From positions 1-64,000 of the forward strand of contig NZ_BAUT01000003.1 of the NCBI RefSeq assembly GCF_000513095.1: DNA of 64,000 nt, read 5' to 3'. Each line of letters begins with the position of its first letter. The first letter of the stretch is position 1. Both the position numbers and the translations under genes were made by a program. The stretch comes from Halalkalibacter wakoensis JCM 9140. Its GTDB lineage: Bacteria > Bacillota > Bacilli > Bacillales > Bacillaceae_D. Shown piece after piece: positions 36,678 to 45,850 of the stretch. The notes below the pieces were generated by a model. The model worked only from the letters and a program-made list of their open reading frames with translations, searched no databases and had not been told where the DNA came from.

Positions 36678-37958
36678 GTGAGAGGCGATGCAGTAAGAAA
36701 AACATTAGGTATACTTGTTTTGTTATTTGTCGTAAGTTTAGGTTTTTCTGATGGTGTACGTGAATGGGTCCATATTCCTACAGCAATGACTGTATATGAA
36801 GGGGATATGTCGCCTGTTTTGGAAGAAACCAAAGCACTTAAAGCTGCAACAACGCCATCAGCACTTACTTTTCAAATGAACGGAGCAAGTGAAGAAGAAG
36901 CAACTGAGAATGTCTCATTAGAAGTTGCGGGCTTTCCAGTCAAAAGTATTGATGTTAATGTGCTTCCGAAAACAGAAGTTATTCCAGGTGGACAATCTAT
37001 TGGCGTTAAATTAAACACTGAAGGGGTTTTAGTCGTAGGTCATCACTTAGTTGAAAGCAAAAACGGAAATACATCACCAGGTGAAGATGCTGGCATTCAA
37101 GTTGGTGACATGATTACCAAAATAGATGATCATGAAATCCAACGAATGAGTCAGGTTGGGGAGTATGTCCAGGCTGCCGGAGATGACGAACGTTCCCTAA
37201 AACTTGAAGTGAAACGTGACCAACAAATCTTAGAAAAAGAATTAACTCCTGTTAAGGCAAAAGGAGAACATTCCTACCGCATGGGTCTATATATTCGAGA
37301 TTCTGCAGCGGGCGTTGGAACGTTAACTTTTTATGATCCAGAATCAAAAAAATACGGGGCATTGGGTCATGTCATTTCAGATGTTGATACTCAAAAGCCA
37401 ATTGTCGTTCACGACGGTCAAATTATCAGATCTTCTGTTACTTCTATTGAAAAAGGGAGCAATGGCGATCCAGGTGAAAAGTTGGCAAGTTTATCTCAAC
37501 AAAGAGATGTTTTAGGTAGTATAGAAAAGAATAGTTCCTTTGGCATATTTGGAACATTAAAAGAGGCAAACTTAAAAAATAATATACACGATAAAAAAAT
37601 GCCAATTGCTCATTCAACGCATGTAAAAGAAGGGCCGGCTAAAATCTTAACGGTTGTAGAAGGGGAAGAAGTCGAAGAATATGATATTGAAATTGTCAGT
37701 TCCGTTCCCCAAAAACAACCAGCTACAAAAGGAATGGTTATTAAAGTAACAGATCCGAAGTTACTTGAAGCAACAGGTGGGATTGTACAAGGCATGAGTG
37801 GAAGTCCCATTATTCAAGATGGAAAAATCATTGGTGCAGTAACACATGTCTTTGTTAATGACCCGACTAGTGGCTATGGTTGTCACATTAGCTGGATGTT
37901 AGAAGAGGCAGGAGTAACTGATCATTTTTCAAATACACAAGAAGTCAAAGCGAGTTAA
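36678..37958 (+). CDS. spoIVB: Stage IV sporulation signalling serine protease SpoIVB
   Basis: 426 residues, GTG start. N-terminal membrane anchor ([16 protein letters not shown]), PDZ domain around residues 100-185 ([19 protein letters not shown]), and an S55-type protease domain with GALGHVISD (catalytic His) and [15 protein letters not shown] (catalytic Ser). Secreted by the forespore, it triggers pro-sigma-K processing. The stop lies inside the following terminator hairpin. Confidence 0.96.
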   Translation: MRGDAVRKTLGILVLLFVVSLGFSDGVREWVHIPTAMTVYEGDMSPVLEETKALKAATTPSALTFQMNGASEEEATENVSLEVAGFPVKSIDVNVLPKTEVIPGGQSIGVKLNTEGVLVVGHHLVESKNGNTSPGEDAGIQVGDMITKIDDHEIQRMSQVGEYVQAAGDDERSLKLEVKRDQQILEKELTPVKAKGEHSYRMGLYIRDSAAGVGTLTFYDPESKKYGALGHVISDVDTQKPIVVHDGQIIRSSVTSIEKGSNGDPGEKLASLSQQRDVLGSIEKNSSFGIFGTLKEANLKNNIHDKKMPIAHSTHVKEGPAKILTVVEGEEVEEYDIEIVSSVPQKQPATKGMVIKVTDPKLLEATGGIVQGMSGSPIIQDGKIIGAVTHVFVNDPTSGYGCHISWMLEEAGVTDHFSNTQEVKAS

Positions 37959-37976
37959 TTCGCTTTGACTTCTTTT
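37941..37976 (+). terminator. Terminator after spoIVB
   Basis: Thirteen-base-pair stem GAAGTCAAAGCGA with its complement (37941-37953 and 37960-37972), 6-base loop holding the spoIVB stop, then T4. Confidence 0.85.
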
Positions 37977-38017
37977 CATTTCTAGAATTTATGGTATCAT
38001 TAAACGTGTAAAGAAAA

Positions 38018-38024
38018 TTCGACA
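38018..38024 (-). promoter_or_regulatory. 0A box upstream of spo0A
   Basis: TTCGACA, the reverse complement of the Spo0A-binding heptamer TGTCGAA. A second, plus-strand copy is at 38150-38156. Both lie in the 225-base region before spo0A, compatible with autoregulation. Confidence 0.6.
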
Positions 38025-38149
38025 AAAGGAATACTCTAAACTTGTCAAGGTTCGAATAAGGTCGAATAAGGTAGTATGGTGGAGAATGAGTTAGAAAACG
38101 TGAAAAAAGCTTATAAATTTTAAAAAAATAAAAGGGATTTAAAAATGAC

Positions 38150-38156
38150 TGTCGAA
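38150..38156 (+). promoter_or_regulatory. Second 0A box upstream of spo0A
   Basis: TGTCGAA exactly, 45 bases before the spo0A start codon. Upstream of it, TCGAATAAGG is tandemly duplicated (38052-38061 and 38062-38071). Confidence 0.6.
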
Positions 38157-38200
38157 AAGGTTATAATATGACAGTTAAATGGAACAGAGGAGGCTTTATC

Positions 38201-39010
38201 ATGCAAAAAATAAAAGTATGTATTGCAGATGATAATCGTGAGTTAGTTAATCTACTCAATGAATACATATCAGCTCAGAGTGACTTAGAGGTAGTTGGTT
38301 CAGCTTACAACGGACAAGAATGTTTAACGTTAATAGAAGAGAAAGAACCGGATGTCCTTATTCTTGATATTATTATGCCACACTTAGATGGGTTGGCCGT
38401 TCTTGAAAGAATCAATAAATTAAATTTAAAGAAAAAACCAAATATCATTATGCTAACTGCGTTCGGGCAAGAAGATGTTACAAAGAAAGCAGTTGACTTA
38501 GGTGCGGCTTATTATGTACTTAAACCGTTTGATATGGAAGTTTTAATCTCTAATATTCGTGAGATTAGTGGTCAGACAAGATCGTTTATCCAGCAGTCAC
38601 CTTCTACGAACTCATTTATTTCAAATATAAACAGCAAGCCTGCAGAGCAACAAGGATTTAATTTAGATGCAAGCATTACAAGCATCATTCATGAAATTGG
38701 AGTTCCTGCTCATATAAAAGGATATATGTATTTACGTGAAGCGATTACAATGGTATACAATGATATTGAGTTGTTAGGCTCGATAACAAAAGTTCTTTAT
38801 CCTGACATCGCGAAAAAGTTTAATACAACATCAAGTCGAGTTGAACGTGCTATTCGCCATGCGATTGAAGTTGCATGGAGCCGTGGCAATATCGATTCGA
38901 TTTCAAGTTTGTTCGGATACACAGTAAGTCATTCAAAAGCAAAGCCAACGAACAGTGAATTTATCGCAATGGTAGCTGATAAATTAAGAATTGAACATAA
39001 AGTTTCTTGA
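38201..39010 (+). CDS. spo0A: Sporulation master response regulator Spo0A
   Basis: 269 residues. Receiver domain with acidic pocket Asp10/Asp11, phosphorylation site Asp56 (LILDIIMP) and Lys108; a hinge (about 125-150); and the C-terminal DNA-binding domain with [20 protein letters not shown]. The chosen ATG follows AGAGGAGGC and gives the family start [12 protein letters not shown]; the 11 extra upstream residues are not family-like. Flanked by 0A boxes upstream and a terminator downstream. Confidence 0.98.
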   Translation: MQKIKVCIADDNRELVNLLNEYISAQSDLEVVGSAYNGQECLTLIEEKEPDVLILDIIMPHLDGLAVLERINKLNLKKKPNIIMLTAFGQEDVTKKAVDLGAAYYVLKPFDMEVLISNIREISGQTRSFIQQSPSTNSFISNINSKPAEQQGFNLDASITSIIHEIGVPAHIKGYMYLREAITMVYNDIELLGSITKVLYPDIAKKFNTTSSRVERAIRHAIEVAWSRGNIDSISSLFGYTVSHSKAKPTNSEFIAMVADKLRIEHKVS

Positions 39011-39035
39011 AAGAATCGCAATGAGGATTAGTCCA

Positions 39036-39068
39036 AAAACACTTCAACATATGTTGAGGTGTTTTTTA
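39036..39068 (+). terminator. Terminator of spo0A
   Basis: Fourteen-base-pair stem AAAACACTTCAACA with TGTTGAGGTGTTTT (39036-39049 and 39052-39065), one G-U pair, then T-rich. Confidence 0.88.
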
Positions 39069-39152
39069 TTATTTTAAAAAAGCTTAAAGATTATTTTTAA
39101 AGGGTTTTCACTATCTGTGTAGTATTTAACATAGAGAGAGGAGTGAAAGCTG

Positions 39153-39275
39153 TTGTTTAGTAATCAAAAAGCCATTGTGATAGGGACGGTGGCGGTTGTC
39201 TTTTTTATAAAATGGTCCATTATCCTCATTTTGTTCTTTTTATGGAAAAAAAGTAAAGAAAAACAGAAGTTCTAG
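39153..39275 (+). CDS. Small membrane protein, 40 residues
   Basis: A TTG-initiated frame preceded by AGAGAGGAGTG at ideal spacing. The peptide starts MFSNQKAIVIG, has one hydrophobic helix (about residues 8-31, including KWSIILILFFLW), and ends in a basic tail KKSKEKQKF. It is flanked by the spo0A terminator and its own terminator (39273-39305), so it is a monocistronic unit. I do not recognise a family. The transmembrane-plus-basic-tail layout is that of many regulatory small membrane proteins, but no function can be named. Confidence 0.65.
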   Translation: MFSNQKAIVIGTVAVVFFIKWSIILILFFLWKKSKEKQKF

Positions 39276-39305
39276 CGTTTCCTAAATTGTAGGAAATGCT
39301 TTTTT
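39273..39305 (+). terminator. Terminator of the 40-codon gene
   Basis: Stem AGCGTTTCCTA with TAGGAAATGCT (one mismatch), 5-base loop, then T6. It begins at the stop codon. Confidence 0.75.
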
Positions 39306-39410
39306 GTTTTTCTTACATGAAAATAGTGAGAATAGTATATGTTACGTTTTATAAATAAAAATGAAAAAATAGCTCATATTATGAACAAACGGTAAAAAGA
39401 GGGTATTCAT

Positions 39411-40541
39411 ATGATGAATCTGATAAAAGGACCTATCTATGAACATAAACAAACAAAGAAGTTGCTTCATTTCTTACCGAAAAAAAGCATTGTCTATTTG
39501 TGGCATGAAGATTTAGATGGAGTAGCTGTTGATGGTTTAATTGATGCACAAGTAAAAGCAGTTATCAATGCAAAACCTTCCATGACGGGACGCTATCGTC
39601 AAGACCACGTTCGAACACTATTGCAAGCAGGGATACCTGTATTCGATGTTATCAGATCGGAAAAGCAAAAGGATCAATATCACGGGGAAGAAGCCATCAT
39701 TTTTGAAGATCAACTCTATGTTAGTCAAGAATCAGATCCTATTTTTATTGCATCGTTATTCTCTTATACAGAGGAAGTTATTGAAAAAAAAGAAAGACAA
39801 GCACATTCCAATTATTCAAATCAGTTTGATGAATTTGTTCAAAATACCATTTCCTATGCGGAAAAAGAATGCCAATGGTTTACGAAATTTCCGAAAGTGC
39901 CAAACTCATTCTCAAATGTTGCAAGTGAAAAGGACGTCTTTATTGTAGCTAGAAATACGAAGTATGAATTGGACATTAAAGTTGTACGACGCGCAATGCT
40001 AAAAAAAGAGAGTGTGATCGTAGCGGTAGACGGGGCGGCTGATGGTTTGTTAAAACAAAAAATTACTCCAGATTTCATTATAGGTGATATGGACTCGATA
40101 AGTGAAAAGGCTATTGCTTGTGGAGCTCAATTGATTTGCCACGAACATCCAAATGGTACTTCACCAGGGAAAGAAAGGTTAAATCATATGGGGTTGTTTG
40201 TGGAAACCATTCGCTTTGTTGGGACAAGTGAAGATGTAGCGATAACTGCTTCTTTTTGGTCTGGAGCAAATCGTCTCTATTTAATAGGTTGTCGGATAGG
40301 GATGACTGAATTCCTTGAGAAAGGAAGAGCAGGTATGGGATCAACATGGCTCTGTCGGTTACAAGCAGGAGACAAAATAACCGATTTAAAAGGGATTCAT
40401 ACTCTGGAACATTCTTCGTTTTTTCCGTTACAGTGGTCGCGAAGACATCGTCCAAAACCATCTTTACTGGAAACCATTCAACAACTTGTAAGCGAAAGAA
40501 TGGGTCTCTGGAAGAAGAAGGAGGTCTTAAGGCATGATTGA
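39411..40541 (+). CDS. SteA-like protein with thiamin-pyrophosphokinase-type domain
   Basis: 376 residues, start at one of two adjacent ATGs. The N-terminal half resembles the SteA cytokinetic-ring family (GRYRQDHVRTLLQAGIPVFDV); the middle holds the thiamin-pyrophosphokinase-like signature VDGAADGLLKQKITPDFIIGDMDS; the C terminus is basic. In SteA proteins this fold lacks proven kinase activity. The next two genes encode a family 2 glycosyltransferase (overlap of 8 bases) and a polyprenol-phosphate-sugar-transferase-like membrane protein, so a cell-envelope role is likely. Exact activity is unknown. Confidence 0.72.
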   Translation: MMNLIKGPIYEHKQTKKLLHFLPKKSIVYLWHEDLDGVAVDGLIDAQVKAVINAKPSMTGRYRQDHVRTLLQAGIPVFDVIRSEKQKDQYHGEEAIIFEDQLYVSQESDPIFIASLFSYTEEVIEKKERQAHSNYSNQFDEFVQNTISYAEKECQWFTKFPKVPNSFSNVASEKDVFIVARNTKYELDIKVVRRAMLKKESVIVAVDGAADGLLKQKITPDFIIGDMDSISEKAIACGAQLICHEHPNGTSPGKERLNHMGLFVETIRFVGTSEDVAITASFWSGANRLYLIGCRIGMTEFLEKGRAGMGSTWLCRLQAGDKITDLKGIHTLEHSSFFPLQWSRRHRPKPSLLETIQQLVSERMGLWKKKEVLRHD

Positions 40542-41175
40542 GACATCGTTCATCATTGCCGCCTATAATGAGGAAAAAACAATAGAGAAAACACTACAGG
40601 CACTAAGGAACCACCCGCACTTTTTAAGAGCCGAAATAATTGTAGTAGATGATGGGAGCCAGGATCAGACAAGTGATGTAGCAAGAAAATGGGCAGACGT
40701 CGTCGTATCTTTTCAAGATAATAAGGGAAAAGGTACGGCGATGCAACGAGGGTGGAAAGAAGCAAAAGGAGATTACATCGTTTGCTTAGATGCCGATTTA
40801 GAAGAGACTGCAGAAGAGATTTTTTCTCTGCTTCCACCTTTATTAGAAGCAAAAGCGGATATGACAATATCTATTATTAACCCAGGAAAAAAGTCAGGTA
40901 TGGGTTTTGTGAAAAGAAGGGTACAGTCCATTGTAGAGCGTGAAACAGGAGTAAAGTTAGAAGCTCCTTTATCAGGGCAAAGAGCGTTTCATAAAAAATG
41001 GCTTTCTGTGTTGCTTAGAAAGTCGTACTACGGGTTTGGGATCGAGACTCAGATGACGATTGATGTCTTAAAAGCTGGAGCAACGTGTGTAGAAATTGAA
41101 ACAAATATGAAGCATCGAGAAATGGGTAGAGATGTGAAGGGATTTGTCCATCGACTGAAACAGTGGCTGATATAG
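40534..41175 (+). CDS. Family 2 glycosyltransferase
   Basis: 213 residues. GT-A fold with SFIIAAYNEEKTIEKTL, IVVDDGSQDQTS, NKGKGTAMQRGWKEAKGDYIVCLDADLEE (nucleotide-sugar and DxD-type metal site), and a C-terminal SGQRAFHKKWL. Similar to DPMS- or glucosyl-3-phosphoglycerate-synthase-like transferases. No membrane segment is visible, so it presumably docks at the membrane. It overlaps the steA-like gene and precedes a GT4-type gene, and the three probably cooperate. Confidence 0.85.
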   Translation: MIETSFIIAAYNEEKTIEKTLQALRNHPHFLRAEIIVVDDGSQDQTSDVARKWADVVVSFQDNKGKGTAMQRGWKEAKGDYIVCLDADLEETAEEIFSLLPPLLEAKADMTISIINPGKKSGMGFVKRRVQSIVERETGVKLEAPLSGQRAFHKKWLSVLLRKSYYGFGIETQMTIDVLKAGATCVEIETNMKHREMGRDVKGFVHRLKQWLI

Positions 41176-41200
41176 AAAGGCAACTTCGAGGTGTTCAACC

Positions 41201-41995
41201 ATGATCGTGTTTTTCATTGCTATCCCACTTATTGCTTATTTAAGTATGGTTATTTTTTATTCCAAGAAGCTGGGTGTAGAAAACTTTGAAGGTAAATTTG
41301 TTCCCTACAGTTTAGGTGTACCCATTTTGTTTAGTTATGGACTTTTTTATGTGCTTTATCACGGTGCTTCAAGCTTTTCATTAGGATCAGTGTTATTTAT
41401 CCTTCTTATTTGGCTCTTGGGATTTATTGACGACATATATGGAACTCCGTATCCAAAAGGATTAAAAGGACATGTCATGTATGCGTTAGAAGAAAAAGTA
41501 ATTACAACGGGTTTGCTAAAAGCCGTTGGTACGGTTGTGACAGCATTATTGTATGTACCGACCGTTCAAACTCTTACATTAATTTCATTTATGGTTAGTT
41601 TGTTTTTATTAATTGGCATTCCACATGTAATGAATCTCTTTGATACACGCCCTTTACGTGTGTGGAAGGTAACGGTTTGTTTCATTATGGCTGCCCTATT
41701 TGTAATCCCTTTGCCAACAATCCACTCAATTATTATGTTGGTTGCCCTTTTTGGTACATGGTATTTCCTTGAAGCGTATCGAAAAGCGATGCTTGGAGAT
41801 AACGGTGCAACCCTTGTTGGAGCGATAATGGCCGTTGTGAGTATTCACTACTTTACCCCTACAACGCAGTTTATTCTTTTAGGGATCGTATTTTTATTTA
41901 TGTTACTCGCTGAAAAATACTCCTTTTCCAACATTATTGAAAATTCTTCTATGTTACGGGTTATCGATCAATGGGGAGTTGCTAAAAGGCAATAA
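41201..41995 (+). CDS. MraY/WecA-like glycosyl-phosphate transferase (short)
   Basis: 264 residues, about eight helices. Retained family motifs: FIDDIYGTPYPKGLKGH (the catalytic DD), MNLFDTRPLRVWK and MLGDNGATLVGA. Such enzymes attach a sugar phosphate to undecaprenyl phosphate. It is shorter than MraY or TagO (about 320-350), and lacks some N-terminal helices, so it may be a diverged subtype. Third gene of the steA-like module, 25 bases after the glycosyltransferase. Confidence 0.78.
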   Translation: MIVFFIAIPLIAYLSMVIFYSKKLGVENFEGKFVPYSLGVPILFSYGLFYVLYHGASSFSLGSVLFILLIWLLGFIDDIYGTPYPKGLKGHVMYALEEKVITTGLLKAVGTVVTALLYVPTVQTLTLISFMVSLFLLIGIPHVMNLFDTRPLRVWKVTVCFIMAALFVIPLPTIHSIIMLVALFGTWYFLEAYRKAMLGDNGATLVGAIMAVVSIHYFTPTTQFILLGIVFLFMLLAEKYSFSNIIENSSMLRVIDQWGVAKRQ

Positions 41996-41999
41996 AGAG

Positions 42000-42044
42000 G
42001 GGTTGTCCTTTATGAAGTCGGTTTTAGACTTTATAGGACAACCC
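42000..42044. terminator. Long hairpin between the GT4-type gene and yqzF
   Basis: GGGTTGTCCT (42000-42009) pairs with AGGACAACCC (42035-42044), and inner AAGTC/GACTT extends the helix. A T-run is missing on both strands, so it may be a processing or stabilising structure. A related hairpin lies at 57863-57917. Confidence 0.5.
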
Positions 42045-42067
42045 TGAATCATTTTGCAATAGTAGGA

Positions 42068-42310
42068 TTATGATTTTCTTTTTTGAAACCTCGGAGCAAT
42101 TTTGCCATTTTTTCGATCTCTGTAAAAAATAAACCCACCGATAAAACTTAATCCAGCAATGAATAATACTAAACCTATAAAAAATTGCAATGTTAAATTA
42201 GGAAAAGGGGTATTCATAATTTGGAAAATGGTATCTCTCATAAGCTTTATGCCATAACCAGCAATAACTCCCGGTATGACTAATATCATTAAGGCTATAA
42301 AACGTCCCAT
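42068..42310 (-). CDS. yqzF: YqzF-like small membrane protein (DUF2627)
   Basis: 80 residues with two membrane helices (FIALMILVIPGVIAGYGIKL and FFIGLVLFIAGLSFIGGFIFY) and a basic tail. Matches B. subtilis yqzF in size, orientation and position next to bkdR. Function unknown. Minus strand, single gene; ribosome site GAGGAATTAAG. Confidence 0.82.
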   Translation of the reverse strand: MGRFIALMILVIPGVIAGYGIKLMRDTIFQIMNTPFPNLTLQFFIGLVLFIAGLSFIGGFIFYRDRKNGKIAPRFQKRKS

Positions 42311-42470
42311 CTTAATTCCTCTTTCATTATAAAATCAACCTACCTCTATCTTAACGAAATTTCTAGTTTGTGTACATCATAGTAGTTGCATTTTTGTGTC
42401 ATTTGCGTAATAGTAAGGAGAGGATAAATTATTAGTAGAAGTTAAGACCAAGTAATAAAAAGGGGGGAGT

Positions 42471-44522
42471 ATGATGAAACGAGCGGTAATTATTGGTGCC
42501 GGAAAAGGTGGGACAGCTCTGTTTCGGATGCTCATGAACATGGAGCACATTCAAGTTGTAGCTGTGTACGATCTTAACATGTCAGCCCCTGGCATTGTAG
42601 AGGCGAAAAGAAACAATGTCAAAACAGGAACGATATGGCAAGAAGTTTGCGCTGATGATGATGTTGATTTTATTTTTGAGTCAACCGGTCGGCCGGATGT
42701 CTTGACGGAAGTGCGCAAAATGGTTTCTCCTCAAACAATGATTATTCCTTCGCAGTTAGCGAGACTTTTTTATTCTTTAATGAAAGAAAAAGATCAACTG
42801 ATTATACGCTTGGATGAGCAAAAGTCAATCCAAGAAACCATTTTAAACTCAACTCATGATGGTATGATCGCGATAAATACAGATGAACGAATTCTTATTT
42901 TTAATGAAGCAGCTGAACGAATTTCAGGGATGAAAGCTGAACATGCAATTGGATGTAAAATTCAAGAAGTCATGCACTCGAGTCATTTGCCAAGAGTATT
43001 AAAAACACAACAAGCTGAACATAACAGAGAGCAACAACTCCAAAATGGGGCAAATGTGATTACGACTCGAGTGCCAATGATTGAAGAAGGGCGATGCATT
43101 GGGGCACTAGCTGTATTTAAAGATATAACAGATATTGTTGAAATGGCAAATCAAGTAACCAACTTAAAAGGCATCCAAACAATGTTAGAAGCTATTATTC
43201 ATTCGTCAGATGATGCTATTTCGGTTGTAGATGAAAAAGGGATTGGACTGATGATTAACCCGGCTTATACAAGGCTGACAGGGTTACAACGTGAGAATGT
43301 AATTGGAAAGCCTGCCACTGCTGATATTTCCGAAGGTGAAAGCATGCATTTACAAGTGCTTGAAACAGGTAAAGCCGTTCGAGGTGTCTCACTAAAAGTA
43401 GGGCCAAATAAAAAAGATGTGATTGTCAATGTCGCACCTATTATCGTTGATGGAAAGAAACGTGGAAGTGTCGGTGTTATACATGATGTCTCAGAGCTGA
43501 ATTCGTTACATGGACAACTTGAGAGGGCCAAAAAACGAATTCAAACACTTGAAGCGAAATACTCTTTTAATGAGATTATCGGGACTTCAGATGAAATGAA
43601 AATAGCGATTGAACAAGCCAAACTAGCAGCTTTAACTCCTGCAACCATTTTATTACGTGGAGAGTCCGGGACAGGAAAAGAACTATTTGCTCACGCCATA
43701 CATAATGAAAGTACCCGAAAACATCATTCCTTTATTCGAGTGAATTGTGCGGCTCTCTCGGAGCAACTATTAGAGAGTGAGTTATTTGGTTATGAAGAAG
43801 GGGCATTCTCAGGAGCGAAACGTGGAGGAAAACGAGGCTTGTTTGAAGAAGCGAACAATGGCAGTATTTTTCTTGATGAACTAGGGGAACTTTCAAGTTC
43901 GATGCAAGCGAAATTGCTCAGGGTTCTACAAGAACAAGAAATTGTACGAGTAGGTGGAACAAAGCCCATCTCTATTAATGTACGAGTCATTGCAGCCACA
44001 AACGTCAATCTAGAGCAAGCAATTGCTGAGGAACGCTTTCGTGAAGATTTATATTATCGTATTAATAAATTTCCAATTTCGATACCTCCGTTACGTGATC
44101 GGACAACAGATCTTGAGTTATTAGTGAGACATCTATTGCAAAAATTAAATAAAGATTATGGTAGATACGTACAAGAAATCTCACAACAAGCGATTGATTA
44201 TTTAGCGCAGTACCATTGGCCTGGGAATGTTAGAGAATTAGAAAATGTACTAGCTCAAACGATGATTTATATGGAACCCTCTAGTCAGAAAATAGAGAGA
44301 GAGCACTTACCTCTTCTATCTGCATTGGAACCATCAAATAGTCCATTGGTGAGGAATGTACATGATGAAGGGACACTTTCACAAATGCTGAATGATTATG
44401 AGAGGTCCGTAATCATCAAAGCGCTTGAGCGTACGAAAGGAAATAAAACAAAAGCTGCAAAATCATTAGGCATTTCAATTCGTTCCCTTTATTATAAAAT
44501 GGAAAAATTCGAGCTTGCATAA
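42471..44522 (+). CDS. bkdR: Sigma-54-dependent transcriptional activator BkdR
   Basis: 683 residues. Order: a Rossmann-like N-terminal domain ([17 protein letters not shown], residues 1-100), two PAS domains (about 110-220 and 235-340), an AAA+ sigma-54 domain with Walker [13 protein letters not shown] and the sigma-54 contact loop GAFSGA (GAFTGA in most), and a C-terminal Fis-type helix-turn-helix ([20 protein letters not shown]). It activates the following operon from a -24/-12 promoter, probably in response to branched-chain amino acids. Confidence 0.93.
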   Translation: MMKRAVIIGAGKGGTALFRMLMNMEHIQVVAVYDLNMSAPGIVEAKRNNVKTGTIWQEVCADDDVDFIFESTGRPDVLTEVRKMVSPQTMIIPSQLARLFYSLMKEKDQLIIRLDEQKSIQETILNSTHDGMIAINTDERILIFNEAAERISGMKAEHAIGCKIQEVMHSSHLPRVLKTQQAEHNREQQLQNGANVITTRVPMIEEGRCIGALAVFKDITDIVEMANQVTNLKGIQTMLEAIIHSSDDAISVVDEKGIGLMINPAYTRLTGLQRENVIGKPATADISEGESMHLQVLETGKAVRGVSLKVGPNKKDVIVNVAPIIVDGKKRGSVGVIHDVSELNSLHGQLERAKKRIQTLEAKYSFNEIIGTSDEMKIAIEQAKLAALTPATILLRGESGTGKELFAHAIHNESTRKHHSFIRVNCAALSEQLLESELFGYEEGAFSGAKRGGKRGLFEEANNGSIFLDELGELSSSMQAKLLRVLQEQEIVRVGGTKPISINVRVIAATNVNLEQAIAEERFREDLYYRINKFPISIPPLRDRTTDLELLVRHLLQKLNKDYGRYVQEISQQAIDYLAQYHWPGNVRELENVLAQTMIYMEPSSQKIEREHLPLLSALEPSNSPLVRNVHDEGTLSQMLNDYERSVIIKALERTKGNKTKAAKSLGISIRSLYYKMEKFELA

Positions 44523-44629
44523 TGTTGCATGCAAGTATTTGCGTAACTATGAAAAAACTTGCACGAACCTATTTTGGATTGTGAGCGTTTTGTGAAGACT
44601 AGTAAGGATTTAAGCGCCAATCTTGTTTG

Positions 44630-44645
44630 TGGCACACATTTTGCA
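44630..44645 (+). promoter_or_regulatory. Sigma-54 promoter of the bkd operon
   Basis: TGGCACACATTTTGCA matches the -24/-12 consensus TGGCACN5TTGCA. Centred about 60 bases upstream of bcd. Palindrome TTGCATGCAA (44523-44532) and repeats of TTGC further upstream may bind BkdR. Confidence 0.93.
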
Positions 44646-44698
44646 TATAAAGAGGCAAAGGTGTCATCAAAAAAAGATGACGTTTCAAGGAGGCTATC

Positions 44699-45799
44699 AT
44701 GGAATTATTCTCTTATATGGAAAATTACGACTATGAACAAGTAGTGGTTTGTCAAGACAAGGTGTCGGGGTTAAAGGCGATTATTGCTATCCATGACACA
44801 ACACTCGGACCTGCACTCGGCGGAACGAGAATGTGGATGTATGATACCGAAGCAGATGCATTTGAAGATGCATTACGTTTAGCAAAAGGAATGACATATA
44901 AAAACGCCGCAGCTGGATTAAATTTAGGCGGAGGGAAAACCGTTATTATCGGTGACCCACGAAAAGATAAAAATGAAGAAATGTTTCGTGCATTTGGAAG
45001 ATATATACAAGGTCTTAATGGCCGTTATATTACGGCTGAAGATGTAGGTACGACGGTTCAGGATATGGACATCATTTATGAAGAAACAGAATATGTAACA
45101 GGTATTTCTCCGGCTTTTGGTTCTTCTGGTAATCCATCCCCCGTAACAGCTTACGGAGTGTACGTAGGGATGAAAGCAGCGGCAAAAGAGGCGTTCGGTT
45201 CTGATGATTTAGGAGGAAAAACCATTGCTGTTCAAGGTGTGGGGAACGTTGCATACAATTTGTGCAAACACCTTCACGAAGAAGGGGCTTCATTAATTGT
45301 TACGGATATCAATAAAGATTCGGTTGCACGAGCTGTTACTGATTTTGGTGCAAAAGCAGTAGATATTAATGAGATTTATGGTGTGGATTGTGATATCTTT
45401 GCTCCTTGTGCACTTGGAGCTATTATTAATGATGAAACGATCCCACAGTTTAAAGCAAAAGTGATTGCAGGGGCAGCTAACAATCAATTAAAAGAAGAAC
45501 GTCATGGTAGCTTAATTCATGATATGGGGATTGTATATGCACCTGATTATGTAATCAATGCTGGTGGAGTCATTAACGTTGCGGATGAACTAAATGGTTA
45601 TAATAGTGAGCGTGCATTAAAAAAAGTAGAAGGAATCTACCAAAACATTGAGAAAGTATTTGATATATCCAAAAGGGATCAAATCCCTACATTCAAGGCG
45701 GCAGATCGTATGGCTGAAGAACGCATTGAACGAATGAGACGATCAAGACGTCAATTTTTGCAAAATGGCCAACATATTTTGTCTCGTCGGGAGAGGTAA
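44699..45799 (+). CDS. bcd: Leucine dehydrogenase
   Basis: 366 residues. Oxidatively deaminates leucine, valine and isoleucine to 2-oxo acids with NAD, feeding the bkd complex. Seen: [28 protein letters not shown] (substrate-binding and catalytic lysines), the GxGxxG of [15 protein letters not shown], and [13 protein letters not shown] follows AGGAGGCTATC. First gene after the sigma-54 promoter; the usual ptb before it is missing. Confidence 0.97.
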   Translation: MELFSYMENYDYEQVVVCQDKVSGLKAIIAIHDTTLGPALGGTRMWMYDTEADAFEDALRLAKGMTYKNAAAGLNLGGGKTVIIGDPRKDKNEEMFRAFGRYIQGLNGRYITAEDVGTTVQDMDIIYEETEYVTGISPAFGSSGNPSPVTAYGVYVGMKAAAKEAFGSDDLGGKTIAVQGVGNVAYNLCKHLHEEGASLIVTDINKDSVARAVTDFGAKAVDINEIYGVDCDIFAPCALGAIINDETIPQFKAKVIAGAANNQLKEERHGSLIHDMGIVYAPDYVINAGGVINVADELNGYNSERALKKVEGIYQNIEKVFDISKRDQIPTFKAADRMAEERIERMRRSRRQFLQNGQHILSRRER

Positions 45800-45850
45800 T
45801 CACACTGAAAAATCCAGTGCCCTCAATAACATACGCTAGGAGGACTAGAA

